DNA of 64,000 nt from Pontibacter deserti. Lineage in GTDB: Bacteria > Bacteroidota > Bacteroidia > Cytophagales > Hymenobacteraceae. A model generated the notes under the pieces. That model was given only the letters and a program-made list of their open reading frames with translations, did no database searches and was not told the origin of the DNA. Made by a program: the position numbers and the translations under genes. The DNA lies in contig NZ_JALPRS010000001.1 in the NCBI RefSeq assembly GCF_023630255.1, positions 1,674,001 through 1,738,000 on the forward strand, given 5' to 3'. Positions 8,491 through 17,257 of the stretch are shown one piece after another; positions within the stretch are counted from its first letter, which is position 1, and every line of letters begins with the position of its first letter.

Positions 8491-9804
8491 TTACTTTTTT
8501 ACAAAGTATGGAAAATTGGCAGTTGCTACATTTCCGTCTCCATCATATAAATACACATACAGCCGATAAGCACCTTCCTGCTGCGGTGTAAGCGTAATTG
8601 TATGATCAGCTGGTTTACCCAGTATACCCTTTACCGGTACCGGAGTCTTTTCTTTGTCTGCACTACCATCCTTCATCTCAGTTTCGGGCAGCACTTCCCA
8701 GTGCAGACGCAGTGGTTTACCTTCGGGATCGAAAGCGTATACTTTGGCCATTGCAGCCCTGCCGGGTTCTAAGTATACATTATCTTTGGCGTGTTTCTCG
8801 TTTAAGGTTAAGTAAGCCACATATGGTGCCTGGTTTATTTTTGTTTCCTTACCAGTCCAAAGTTCATTCATCACTTTTACCAGCTGTGTTTCTTCGCCTT
8901 TATCGTTAATCAAACTAAACCAGGTGGGGGTAGTCTCGTGCTTACTGCCCCATAAAAAAACATAACTACCTAAACAACGCCCACTATCTGCAGCCACTGT
9001 TAACTTGTAGCGTTCCCGGCTATACTCCGCTTTTTCTGAACTGGTCTGCTCTATGGGAGCCAGCCATTCTGTAAAGAAAGCCTCCCAGTAACCACGTGCC
9101 CCAAACTCCGACACAATGTAAGGTCCTTTCCAGTCGCTGCGCGCCAATGCTCCTTTCAGGTCGTGCATTGCGCCAAATGAGTTAATAGACAGTACATCCA
9201 ATGCCGGGCAGCGCTTGGCTATCAGGTTTACTACTTTTTCCGGCACGTTCATTACTGTAGTTGTGGTAGGATGATTCGAGTCTATCTCATGAATCATTTC
9301 AGCAATATCATTTACAGCATTCCATACTTTAATATTGGAGCTCTCAGCATAGAGTTCGTTGCCAATACCCCACATAAGCAATGCAGGATGATCTTTATAC
9401 TTCTCTACAATTTTACGAATAGCCTCCTTTTGCTGCGCCACCGATTCTTTATCGTAGTAGTTAAAGCCTTCACGCTCCCGACCCAGCCATAAGCCCAATG
9501 TTACCGTCAGGCCATTTGCATGGGCTTCATCCAGTATTTGTCCGGCATCTTCTGCATGCCATACGCGCACCGAGTTACCCCCATAAGCTTTAATTTTATC
9601 AAAGTGCTCATATCCTGCTGCTCCTTTTATGAAATATGGTTTTCCATGGCGATACAACGTGTAATTTCCATTACTGCCTACTATTTCTACTGTTCGTCCT
9701 TTGGCTATATACACGCGCTCACCAGGATTATCAGGCTGGCAACTGCAGCATAAGCACAGTAAAAGAAAGTAACTCAGTATAAGATAAGGGTGCCGAAAAG
9801 ACAT
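8491..9804 (-). CDS. Secreted clan GH-A glycoside hydrolase (GH2/GH5-like TIM barrel), lipoprotein
   Basis: The start at 9804 was chosen over 9858 because it places MSFRHPYLILSYFLLLCLCC directly at a lipoprotein signal (lipobox CCSC) and gives 437 residues. A small beta domain (GNYTLYRHGKPYFIKGA) is followed by a TIM barrel. GIGNE carries the acid/base Glu150 and IVSEFG the nucleophile Glu233, the clan GH-A pair. A C-terminal beta-sandwich follows at about 330-437 (GAYRLYVYLYDGDGNVATA). It probably cleaves a beta-linked glycan outside the cytoplasm. It is convergent with the deacetylase and divergent from the GT2 polymerase, which suggests it trims or degrades the same polymer. The specific family and substrate are not resolved. 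Confidence 0.8.
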   Translation of the reverse strand: MSFRHPYLILSYFLLLCLCCSCQPDNPGERVYIAKGRTVEIVGSNGNYTLYRHGKPYFIKGAAGYEHFDKIKAYGGNSVRVWHAEDAGQILDEAHANGLTVTLGLWLGREREGFNYYDKESVAQQKEAIRKIVEKYKDHPALLMWGIGNELYAESSNIKVWNAVNDIAEMIHEIDSNHPTTTTVMNVPEKVVNLIAKRCPALDVLSINSFGAMHDLKGALARSDWKGPYIVSEFGARGYWEAFFTEWLAPIEQTSSEKAEYSRERYKLTVAADSGRCLGSYVFLWGSKHETTPTWFSLINDKGEETQLVKVMNELWTGKETKINQAPYVAYLTLNEKHAKDNVYLEPGRAAMAKVYAFDPEGKPLRLHWEVLPETEMKDGSADKEKTPVPVKGILGKPADHTITLTPQQEGAYRLYVYLYDGDGNVATANFPYFVKK

Positions 9805-9959
9805 TATGAAGGATTTTTTAGGTACAGGGTAAAGGAAACCCTGCTTTAGTAAAAACATATATCCGAAAATACGAGTATACGATGGTTAGGTTTATTCGTG
9901 CATCTGAATATTCTTTTACTGAGCTGATAACTACCACAATACCCTTATTACGTTAATTT

Positions 9960-11753
9960 ATGCTTACGACACCTCTACAGCATACTCCCCCACCCAAACT
10001 TAATAAACCAATACAGGAAGATGTAAGAGCTATACGCTTCATGATCGTGCTGGGGCTGTTCTGTATGGTTTCCTTTTTATTCTGGTTCATCGACGAAGAT
10101 CATATAGGTTACGCTCCTCTGTTCTGGCTGCTTACCACGGCACTTGGCTTTAAACTGCTGCGCACCCTACACGAGTGGTATCATTATTTTGCGGTAAGTG
10201 TGCCTAAGCGGCCCGTATTACAAACACCATTTACAGTAGATGTGTTTACAACAGCTTGTCCTGGTGAACCTCACAGCATGATCATCCAGACGTTGGAAGC
10301 TATACAGAACATCCGTTACCCGCACACTACTTATTTATGTGATGAAGGCGACGACCCTGTACTTAAAGCTGCCTGTGAGAGATTAGGAGTAAAACATATC
10401 ACACGAAGTATAAAAGTAAATGCCAAGGCAGGTAACATAAATAATGCCCTGCAGTATGCTACCGGCGATATTTGCCTAATCCTGGACCCTGATCACGTAC
10501 CAGCCCCCGAGTTTCTGGATGAAGTACTGCCATTTTTTGAGAACCCGGAGATTGGATTTGTGCAGGTAGTGCAGGCCTATAGTAACCGTAAGGAAAGTCT
10601 GGTGGCCTATGGCGCTGCCGAGCAAACTTATAGTTTTTATGGCCCTATGATGATGGGGATGAACAGCTATGGCACAGTACAGGCCATTGGCGCGAATTGT
10701 ACCTTCCGTAGAGAGGCTTTAGATAGCATAGGCGGGCATGCAGCCGGCTTAGCCGAAGACATGCATACAGCTATGCAATTACATGCCAAAGGCTGGAAAT
10801 CGGTGTATGTCCCTAAAATACTGACACGTGGGTTAGTACCTGCTACAATGTCTGCATACTATAAGCAGCAGATAAAATGGGCACGGGGTACATTTGAGCT
10901 TCTTTTTGCTGTGTATCCAAAGCTGTTCAGTAAGTTTACCTGGCGCCAGAAGATCCATTATTTTACACTACCACTTTATTACCTGTTCGGGGTGTTTAAC
11001 CTCGTAGATTTTGCTATTCCTATACTTGCACTGGTGCTGGCTGAGTTCCCATGGTATGTGCCTCTAGGCGAATTTGTGGTGATGTTTGCTCCATTTTTCT
11101 GTATATCTATCTGTATAAGGCATTTTGCGCAGCGCTGGCTACACGAGAAGAATGAAAGCGGTTTCCATATGTTTGGCGGTATTCTCCGCACCGGTACGTG
11201 GTGGGTCTTCAGCCTCGGATTGATCTATTCGATATTCAGAATAAAAGTGCCTTACATCCCTACGCCAAAAGACGATAAACCTCAAAACAATTACCTCCTG
11301 AACCTGCCGAACATCACGGTTTGCGTTATCAGCATTTGGGCAATTTATTACAGCCAGTTAGAGTACGGGCATTTATACGACAACCCGTATGTACAGATGA
11401 TGGCGCTCTTCTCGCTGGTAAACGTTTCCATTCTGGGAGGTATCATCCTGATAGGGCAGGAAAAGTGGATGCACTGGATCAGGGTGAACTTTATACAGGC
11501 CTCTGTGCTGCAGCCCGTTTTAATGCCGCTCCGCTTACTTATCTGGCGTGCCCGCCATAGCTTTTATGGTAGCATCCGGTACTTTGCACTTACTTTTACA
11601 ATGCTGGCAGCTATACTATCTTTCAGCTTCATCATCGCAAAGTATAATCAAATCGACTTATTAGATTTTGATCAACAGGTTAAAAAAGAAACTCACCCGC
11701 CAGTAAAAGACAAAGACGCAGTGAACGCCCTCATCGGGAAGTTTACACAATAG
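9960..11753 (+). CDS. Cellulose-synthase-like family 2 glycosyltransferase
   Basis: The protein has 597 residues. Two N-terminal membrane helices (about 26-45 and 50-68) precede a cytosolic GT2 domain. The processive-enzyme signature is complete: an early acidic motif CDEGDD (127-132), DPD at 176-178, ED at 266-267 and QQIKW at 303-307 (a QxxRW variant with Lys for Arg). Several membrane helices follow to about 570. This is the BcsA/hyaluronan-synthase plan, without a PilZ domain. It should polymerise a beta-glycan from a UDP-sugar and push it through the inner membrane. No BcsB or PgaC partner is adjacent. The Lys in QxxKW may influence donor choice but occurs in related enzymes. Confidence 0.85.
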   Translation: MLTTPLQHTPPPKLNKPIQEDVRAIRFMIVLGLFCMVSFLFWFIDEDHIGYAPLFWLLTTALGFKLLRTLHEWYHYFAVSVPKRPVLQTPFTVDVFTTACPGEPHSMIIQTLEAIQNIRYPHTTYLCDEGDDPVLKAACERLGVKHITRSIKVNAKAGNINNALQYATGDICLILDPDHVPAPEFLDEVLPFFENPEIGFVQVVQAYSNRKESLVAYGAAEQTYSFYGPMMMGMNSYGTVQAIGANCTFRREALDSIGGHAAGLAEDMHTAMQLHAKGWKSVYVPKILTRGLVPATMSAYYKQQIKWARGTFELLFAVYPKLFSKFTWRQKIHYFTLPLYYLFGVFNLVDFAIPILALVLAEFPWYVPLGEFVVMFAPFFCISICIRHFAQRWLHEKNESGFHMFGGILRTGTWWVFSLGLIYSIFRIKVPYIPTPKDDKPQNNYLLNLPNITVCVISIWAIYYSQLEYGHLYDNPYVQMMALFSLVNVSILGGIILIGQEKWMHWIRVNFIQASVLQPVLMPLRLLIWRARHSFYGSIRYFALTFTMLAAILSFSFIIAKYNQIDLLDFDQQVKKETHPPVKDKDAVNALIGKFTQ

Positions 11754-11772
11754 CGCTATAGTAACTATAGCG
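11754..11772. other. Hairpin of two inverted ACTATAG halves after the GT2 gene
   Basis: CGCTATAG (11754-11761) and CTATAGCG (11765-11772) form an 8-bp perfect stem around a TAA loop. It begins directly after the stop codon. No T-run follows, so it is not a classical terminator. Confidence 0.5.
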
Positions 11773-11900
11773 TACGTAAGTTTATACTCCTTTTGAAAGC
11801 ATAGATTATATCTTATTTTATTTTACAAGCTATAGCTCACATTAAGCTTAAGTATAGTTAAATTTTTATAGTTTAATTTATAGATTTACAGTGCGATAGC

Positions 11901-14900
11901 ATGAATCTATACTTTAAGCCTATGAGAACAGCTTTACTCACCTTTATACTTATTCTCTCTTTCTTTTCTTCTTTTGCCCAACCTTCTTTGTATAAATCAA
12001 AATCTACTATTGGGGATTTACCCAATCTTAGCGTAGCGAATATGACCATGGACAAAGAAGGTAATGTCTATGTAGTTGACTCATCAAGCGTTTATAAACT
12101 GAAGGATGGACAGATCCTGTCTAAAACGACTTTCAACATTACTGACTATGCAGGGAAGAGTGCTAATCCTTCCGATGTCGTCGTTGATAATGATTTAAAT
12201 ATTTATCTCTCTGATGTATTTAAGTCTCAAATTTTAAAATATGATAAGAATGGAAATCTCTCTAAAGTAATAGATATAAAAGATGATACTAGCAATGTAA
12301 AGATATTTCCCTTTCAAATACTTGTTGATAGTGAATCCAATTTGTATGCTTTCGATAGTTATAAAAGAAGACTTTATGTATATAATAAAAGTGGAGATCT
12401 TACAAGAAAGATCAATATTCTAGATGTTGAACCAACGTACGGTACCTCAGATATTATTTTAGCATTCGATAAGCAGGAAAATTTACATATAGCTGAAAAT
12501 AAAAGAATTCCTTATTACGGAGATGTACTTACTTCATTACCTGTATATTTCATTCAAAGTAAAGAAAGTGAATTATTAAGGAGATTTAATAAAGAAGTCT
12601 TTGATGAAGCAGGGAATCTAGTAGAACCTGTAGATATAGTGTTTGATTCTAGTGGGAATATCTACATTTCTGATTTTGCTTCAGCAGTTAAGGTTTTCTC
12701 ACCAGATGGGCGCTTCTTACGCCGACTCTCTACCTATACAACATCTTTAGCAAATAGCAGAAGAAGATATAAGTTAGGAATTGATAGTAAAGACAACTTA
12801 TACCTTGGCAGTTATTCAGAATTTGGTAGTGCTATCAATATTTATAACCAAGCATTTGAACAAATTGGTAATTGGGGCGGTGAACGTCGCCCTCAGGAGC
12901 TAGCTTTTGATAATCAGGACAACCTCTATATCCTGGATTTTAATACATATGAAATAATAAAGGTAGACACTCAGGGAAAAGAACTTCTGGTATTTGGAGG
13001 CACAGAATCGGGCATTACAGAACCTTTAGCTATTACTGTAGATGATAAAAACTATACTTATGTTTTAAATGCAAAATTCAAAAATTCCTTTATCTTAAAA
13101 TTTGACCCTAAAGGTAAACTTGTAGCTAAAATCGAAGGAATAAACCTGGAGGTTTCTAAAAGTGATGTTTATATTAACAATGCAGGCTTAGCAGTAGACT
13201 TTTGGGGTAATATATATATATCAACGTGGGTTAATCAAAATACTACTTTCCCATTAGCTAAATATGACCCCCAAGGTAAATTTATTATGTCCTTTGCATC
13301 AGTTGGAAAAGAGAAAGGACAGCTTTGGAATGTACAGGATGTTACAGTAGATGCTGCAGGTTTTGTATATACAAATGATTTAAACGGTCGCCGGATCCAA
13401 AAATTCTCATCAACTGGTAAATTTATACATCAGTATGGTTCTTTTGATACTTCCGAAACACATTGGCCAATGCGAAGCAGATTATCATCCGACGCATTTG
13501 GCAATATTGTATTGGCGTATGGTAATAACAGGTATGATTTTGCAGCACAGCATAGTGCCAAAATTTATGATATCAGAGGTAATTTATTGCAGACATTACC
13601 TAATGGTACCCCTAGCGTAGCTATTAGTAGAAGTGGTAAATACATTGCTGCAGCCGATAGCAGAAAGGATTTTATTACTATCTATGAAAATACAGCTCTT
13701 CCTGAACGTAATGTAATATCAGGTAAAATATATCGTAAAGCAGCTAATGATTGTATCACAGAACCCCAAGAATCCGGACTAGAAGCTATAGTTATAAAAG
13801 CAGAACCTGGACCTTTTTATGGAATATCAGACGCTGCTGGTAATTATACTATAACAGTTGAAAAGGGCAGCTATACAATTGAGCCTGTAGTTCAAAACAA
13901 GATTGGGATGCATATTAATAATATTTGTTATTCTGGTCCTAATCCACAAGGTATTACATTCGATAACTATGGAATTAACTCCTCAGGAAATGACTTTGGT
14001 ATTAATGTCACCCTCTCCCCTTACCTAACCACTAATGTATCCTCAACACGCCGTCGTCGCTGTTTTGAGAGTACAACCAAAGTAACTTATTCTAACTCAG
14101 GTTTTGCCCCTGCTAACAATGCCAAAGTATACGTTAAGCTACCAAAAGAAGTAGAGCTACTTTCAGCTGATAAAACCTTTACCCGCCTGCCAAATGGCAC
14201 CTATGTTTTTGAGGTAGGCACTGTAGCTGCTGGCGAGACCAAGACTATTACAATTCAGGATAAAGTTATTTGCGGAGATGAAAGTATACGAGGATTAACG
14301 GTATGTACCAAAGCCTGGATGACACACGATGGTCAGACGCAGCCAAAAGGACCAGTTACAACTGTTACTGGCAAATGCGACTATAATACCGGAAAGGTGC
14401 GCGTTGTATTGAAAAATACAGGACAGGCCGATATGGAAACCGGTGAAGTTTTCAGGGTATACCTCGACGGGCAACTGGCAACAGTAGAAGAATACAAACT
14501 GGCAGCCAGCGACAGCCTGGTGCTTTGGATTCCAGCAAACGGTAAAACAATAAGAGTTGATGCCGTTCAGCCAGATGGTAATGGCGAAAACACGTTAGCC
14601 AGCACTACTGTAGAAGCTTGCACAACTTTTGCTACCCGCATGGTTTTCAGTGCCGGCTTTGTTAATGCCCTGCCTCCCGACGATGAAGAGCCCGAGGTAG
14701 CAGAAGAGTGTTTACCAATCATCGACTCATTTGACCCGAACGACAAGCAGGTAGTACCAACTGGCTTAACAGAAGAAAAGTATACACCAACCGGAGCAGA
14801 GCTAAAGTATAAAATACGATTTCAGAACACTGGCACCGATGTGGCTTACCGTGTGGTGGTGGTAGATACCTTGTCAGAGCACCTAGACTTAAGTACACTG

Positions 14901-16460
14901 CAGATTGGATCAGCATCACATGCCTACCGTTTTGATGTAAGTGGCAAGGGCAAACCTGTACTTACCTGGACCTTCGATAACATCATGCTGCCAGATAGCA
15001 ATAGCAACGAGCCGGGCAGCCACGGCTACATCCAGTTCAGCATAAAGCCTAAGACAGACCTGCCTGAGAAAACAGCAGTGGAGAATTTTGCCGATATCTT
15101 CTTCGACTATAACTCACCGGTGCGTACAAACCTGACGGTAAACCGCATTTACGACATGCCGCCTGTCATACATGAAACAGAGCGACTAGACCCGGAGCAA
15201 CTTATTGCTACGCCTGGTATTGAGAGCTTCTCCCCTTCAGCTGGCAAATTCAGTGAAGAAGTTACCATTTCCGGAAAAAAATTCTCTACGGAGGCAGCAC
15301 AAAACAAAGTATACTTTAATGGCAAGCTTGCAACGGTAGTAGCGGCAACTGAAACCGAGTTAAAAGTACTTGTACCAGCCAATGCAACTGCCGGAAGTAT
15401 AAAAGTACAGACGCCGGATGGCGTAACTCAAAGTATAACTGGTTTTGAAGTATACCAGCCACCTGTTTTAACTAGTTTTTCACCTGCCGAAGGTATAGCT
15501 GGTACCACCGTAACCATACAAGGGCAGCACTTAACAGAACAATGGCTGCAAAGTATAACTTTAGGGAATCAGCCTTGTGAGGTTATAAATATAACAGGGA
15601 ACAGCGCAGTGGTGAAAGTACCGGCAGGTGCAGTTACAGGCACTTTTGGTGTTACGAGCAAAGGTGGCGAAGCGAGCAGCAACAGTGCTTTTGTAGTATG
15701 GCATCAGCCTGAGATCAGCAACCTTAGCAAGCAGTTAGATAAAGTTGGCGCAACCATAACTATTTCAGGAATTAACTTTGCACCTTCCGCAGCCCGAAAT
15801 AAAGTAATGTTTTCAGGTGTGGTTGCTCAGGTACTTGAGGCTACATCTACCAGGCTTTCAGTGAAAGTACCTGAAGGTGCAAAATCAGGAATAGTTACCG
15901 TTGAGACTCCAGGCGGAACAGCTGTCAGCACTACACTCTTTGAAGTGATACCTGCGCCAATAGTTACCAGTTTTACACCTGTTGCCGGCACTGTAGGCAC
16001 CGACGTAGAACTAACAGGTCAGCATTTCCTGACCTTAGGAGAGCAGGACACCATCTTGTTTAACGGGGAGAAGGCCATAGTTCTGGAAGCAACACCAACC
16101 ACATTTATAGTACGCGTGCCACGCGGGGCAACTTCGGGCAAAATAAAAGTGGCAGGTGCAGGCGGTCAGGCTATTACAGCTGCTGATTTTACAATAGAAG
16201 AACTGACACCTGAGCAAGCAATTGAAGTTTACCCGAACCCAACAACCGGCAATTTTACCATTGGTTTGGTGCACGCCGATTTTGAAGTACAGGAGGTACA
16301 ACTATTTTCTGCACTAGGTCAAATAGTCTATTCCGGGAAAATAAATAGCCCACGACCTGATAAACTTGATGTAAAGCTTACAACGCCCAAATCCGGTATC
16401 TATATATTGCATATTAAAACAGAGCGCGGATTAATTGTTAAAAAGCTGAACATACTATAG
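11901..16460 (+). CDS. Large T9SS-exported surface protein: NHL propeller, DUF11/DUF7619, four IPT/TIG domains
   Basis: The protein has 1519 residues. The signal peptide is best read from Met8 (11922): MRTALLTFILILSFFSSFAQ. NHL-type propeller repeats (DxxGNxYxxD, FDxQDNLYxxD) fill about 30-590. A CarboxypepD/SdrD-like module (ISGKIYRKAANDC) follows from about 602, and a DUF11-like domain lies near 715-795. A DUF7619-like domain starts at FDPNDKQVVP (about 943) and ends FFDYNSPVRTNL (about 1080). Four IPT/TIG domains begin near 1104, 1187, 1270 and 1352. A T9SS type A sorting domain (VYPNPTTGNF... KKLNIL) runs from about 1441. It is therefore exported through the Por system and attached to the surface, where adhesion or binding is likely. 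The first 2.1 kb is far more AT-rich than the rest. Its last codons lie in a 33-bp inverted repeat. Confidence 0.88.
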   Translation: MNLYFKPMRTALLTFILILSFFSSFAQPSLYKSKSTIGDLPNLSVANMTMDKEGNVYVVDSSSVYKLKDGQILSKTTFNITDYAGKSANPSDVVVDNDLNIYLSDVFKSQILKYDKNGNLSKVIDIKDDTSNVKIFPFQILVDSESNLYAFDSYKRRLYVYNKSGDLTRKINILDVEPTYGTSDIILAFDKQENLHIAENKRIPYYGDVLTSLPVYFIQSKESELLRRFNKEVFDEAGNLVEPVDIVFDSSGNIYISDFASAVKVFSPDGRFLRRLSTYTTSLANSRRRYKLGIDSKDNLYLGSYSEFGSAINIYNQAFEQIGNWGGERRPQELAFDNQDNLYILDFNTYEIIKVDTQGKELLVFGGTESGITEPLAITVDDKNYTYVLNAKFKNSFILKFDPKGKLVAKIEGINLEVSKSDVYINNAGLAVDFWGNIYISTWVNQNTTFPLAKYDPQGKFIMSFASVGKEKGQLWNVQDVTVDAAGFVYTNDLNGRRIQKFSSTGKFIHQYGSFDTSETHWPMRSRLSSDAFGNIVLAYGNNRYDFAAQHSAKIYDIRGNLLQTLPNGTPSVAISRSGKYIAAADSRKDFITIYENTALPERNVISGKIYRKAANDCITEPQESGLEAIVIKAEPGPFYGISDAAGNYTITVEKGSYTIEPVVQNKIGMHINNICYSGPNPQGITFDNYGINSSGNDFGINVTLSPYLTTNVSSTRRRRCFESTTKVTYSNSGFAPANNAKVYVKLPKEVELLSADKTFTRLPNGTYVFEVGTVAAGETKTITIQDKVICGDESIRGLTVCTKAWMTHDGQTQPKGPVTTVTGKCDYNTGKVRVVLKNTGQADMETGEVFRVYLDGQLATVEEYKLAASDSLVLWIPANGKTIRVDAVQPDGNGENTLASTTVEACTTFATRMVFSAGFVNALPPDDEEPEVAEECLPIIDSFDPNDKQVVPTGLTEEKYTPTGAELKYKIRFQNTGTDVAYRVVVVDTLSEHLDLSTLQIGSASHAYRFDVSGKGKPVLTWTFDNIMLPDSNSNEPGSHGYIQFSIKPKTDLPEKTAVENFADIFFDYNSPVRTNLTVNRIYDMPPVIHETERLDPEQLIATPGIESFSPSAGKFSEEVTISGKKFSTEAAQNKVYFNGKLATVVAATETELKVLVPANATAGSIKVQTPDGVTQSITGFEVYQPPVLTSFSPAEGIAGTTVTIQGQHLTEQWLQSITLGNQPCEVINITGNSAVVKVPAGAVTGTFGVTSKGGEASSNSAFVVWHQPEISNLSKQLDKVGATITISGINFAPSAARNKVMFSGVVAQVLEATSTRLSVKVPEGAKSGIVTVETPGGTAVSTTLFEVIPAPIVTSFTPVAGTVGTDVELTGQHFLTLGEQDTILFNGEKAIVLEATPTTFIVRVPRGATSGKIKVAGAGGQAITAADFTIEELTPEQAIEVYPNPTTGNFTIGLVHADFEVQEVQLFSALGQIVYSGKINSPRPDKLDVKLTTPKSGIYILHIKTERGLIVKKLNIL

Positions 16461-16518
16461 TTAAACAAAAGAGCCACCGTTTATAGTGGCTCTTTTGTTT
16501 AACTATAGTATGTTCAGC
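16445..16518. terminator. Bidirectional terminator within a perfect 33-bp inverted repeat
   Basis: Bases 16445-16477 and 16486-16518 are perfect reverse complements around an 8-nt loop (16478-16485). The inner part (ACAAAAGAGCCAC / GTGGCTCTTTTGT) is a normal two-way terminator. The outer part includes the final codons and stop of both convergent genes, so both proteins end LNIL. The arms also contain ACTATAGTT. Confidence 0.93.
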
Positions 16519-17192
16519 ACGTTTTCCTGCAGGTAGTTCTTGTTGTTTTCAGGATGAGCGGGCTTAAGAGAAGTAAATTGCTGTACTTGTTTTGTATAAG
16601 TGTTTATTCGCCATATGGCCGGGTATAAGTTCTTATGATCAAACCCCTGTATCAAGCCCACAACTATTATCTCTTCCGGGCTACGCCACCAGCTATCATG
16701 AAACTGGCAAACTGTACTGCAAAACATCAATCTGGTTCGTTTCTTTTCTTCCAGATCAACTATGGCTACTTCGTTGTCCGGGAGGGCTGCTGTAAGTTTA
16801 TCCCTGCGCCCGCGCTTATGCAAAAAGGTATGGCCATAAGTATAGATATCGAGCACTCTTGTATCATCGGGTGCCTCAGTAAAAAGTGTTGGGTGCTCCT
16901 TGTATAACAGTTGCCAGTCAGAAGTAACCGGGAAAGTCAACATACTGGTATCCCAGATCTCACAAAGCCTGAAAAGGGTGTCTGCGTCATCATCCAAACC
17001 ATAGAATTCAAACCAATCATTCAGCTCTTCACGGGTATCGGTAATTAACTGTAGCCTGATATGAGCCTCCTCGGAGAGTTTTGCTACAGTTCCGTTTTCC
17101 ATAACAGGTTCGTCCCCCTTACAGGACATTAAAGAAACTGATAGCAAACTGATGTAGATTATATTTCTGGCTATACTTATACCTGCCCCCAT
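16503..17192 (-). CDS. Lipoprotein of unknown function
   Basis: The protein has 229 residues. A signal sequence ends in the lipobox LMSC (Cys24). I recognise no domain in the mature part. It contains an acidic helix (LSEEAHIRLQLITDTREELNDW in two pieces), a strand-rich centre (VAIVDLEEKKRTRLMFCSTVCQF) and a region with WRSPEEIIVVGLIQGFDHKN. The mix of short strands and aromatic residues could be part of a propeller, but this is weak. It is convergent with the T9SS protein and shares the last four residues LNIL with it through the inverted repeat. It is followed upstream (65 bp) by the VWA gene on the same strand and may be co-transcribed with it. Confidence 0.55.
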   Translation of the reverse strand: MGAGISIARNIIYISLLSVSLMSCKGDEPVMENGTVAKLSEEAHIRLQLITDTREELNDWFEFYGLDDDADTLFRLCEIWDTSMLTFPVTSDWQLLYKEHPTLFTEAPDDTRVLDIYTYGHTFLHKRGRRDKLTAALPDNEVAIVDLEEKKRTRLMFCSTVCQFHDSWWRSPEEIIVVGLIQGFDHKNLYPAIWRINTYTKQVQQFTSLKPAHPENNKNYLQENVLNIL

Positions 17193-17257
17193 TTTATAGT
17201 TATTTCCTGTAAGTACGCACAGGTTGGGGGCAGGTATAAGAAATTTAAAAGCTATAG

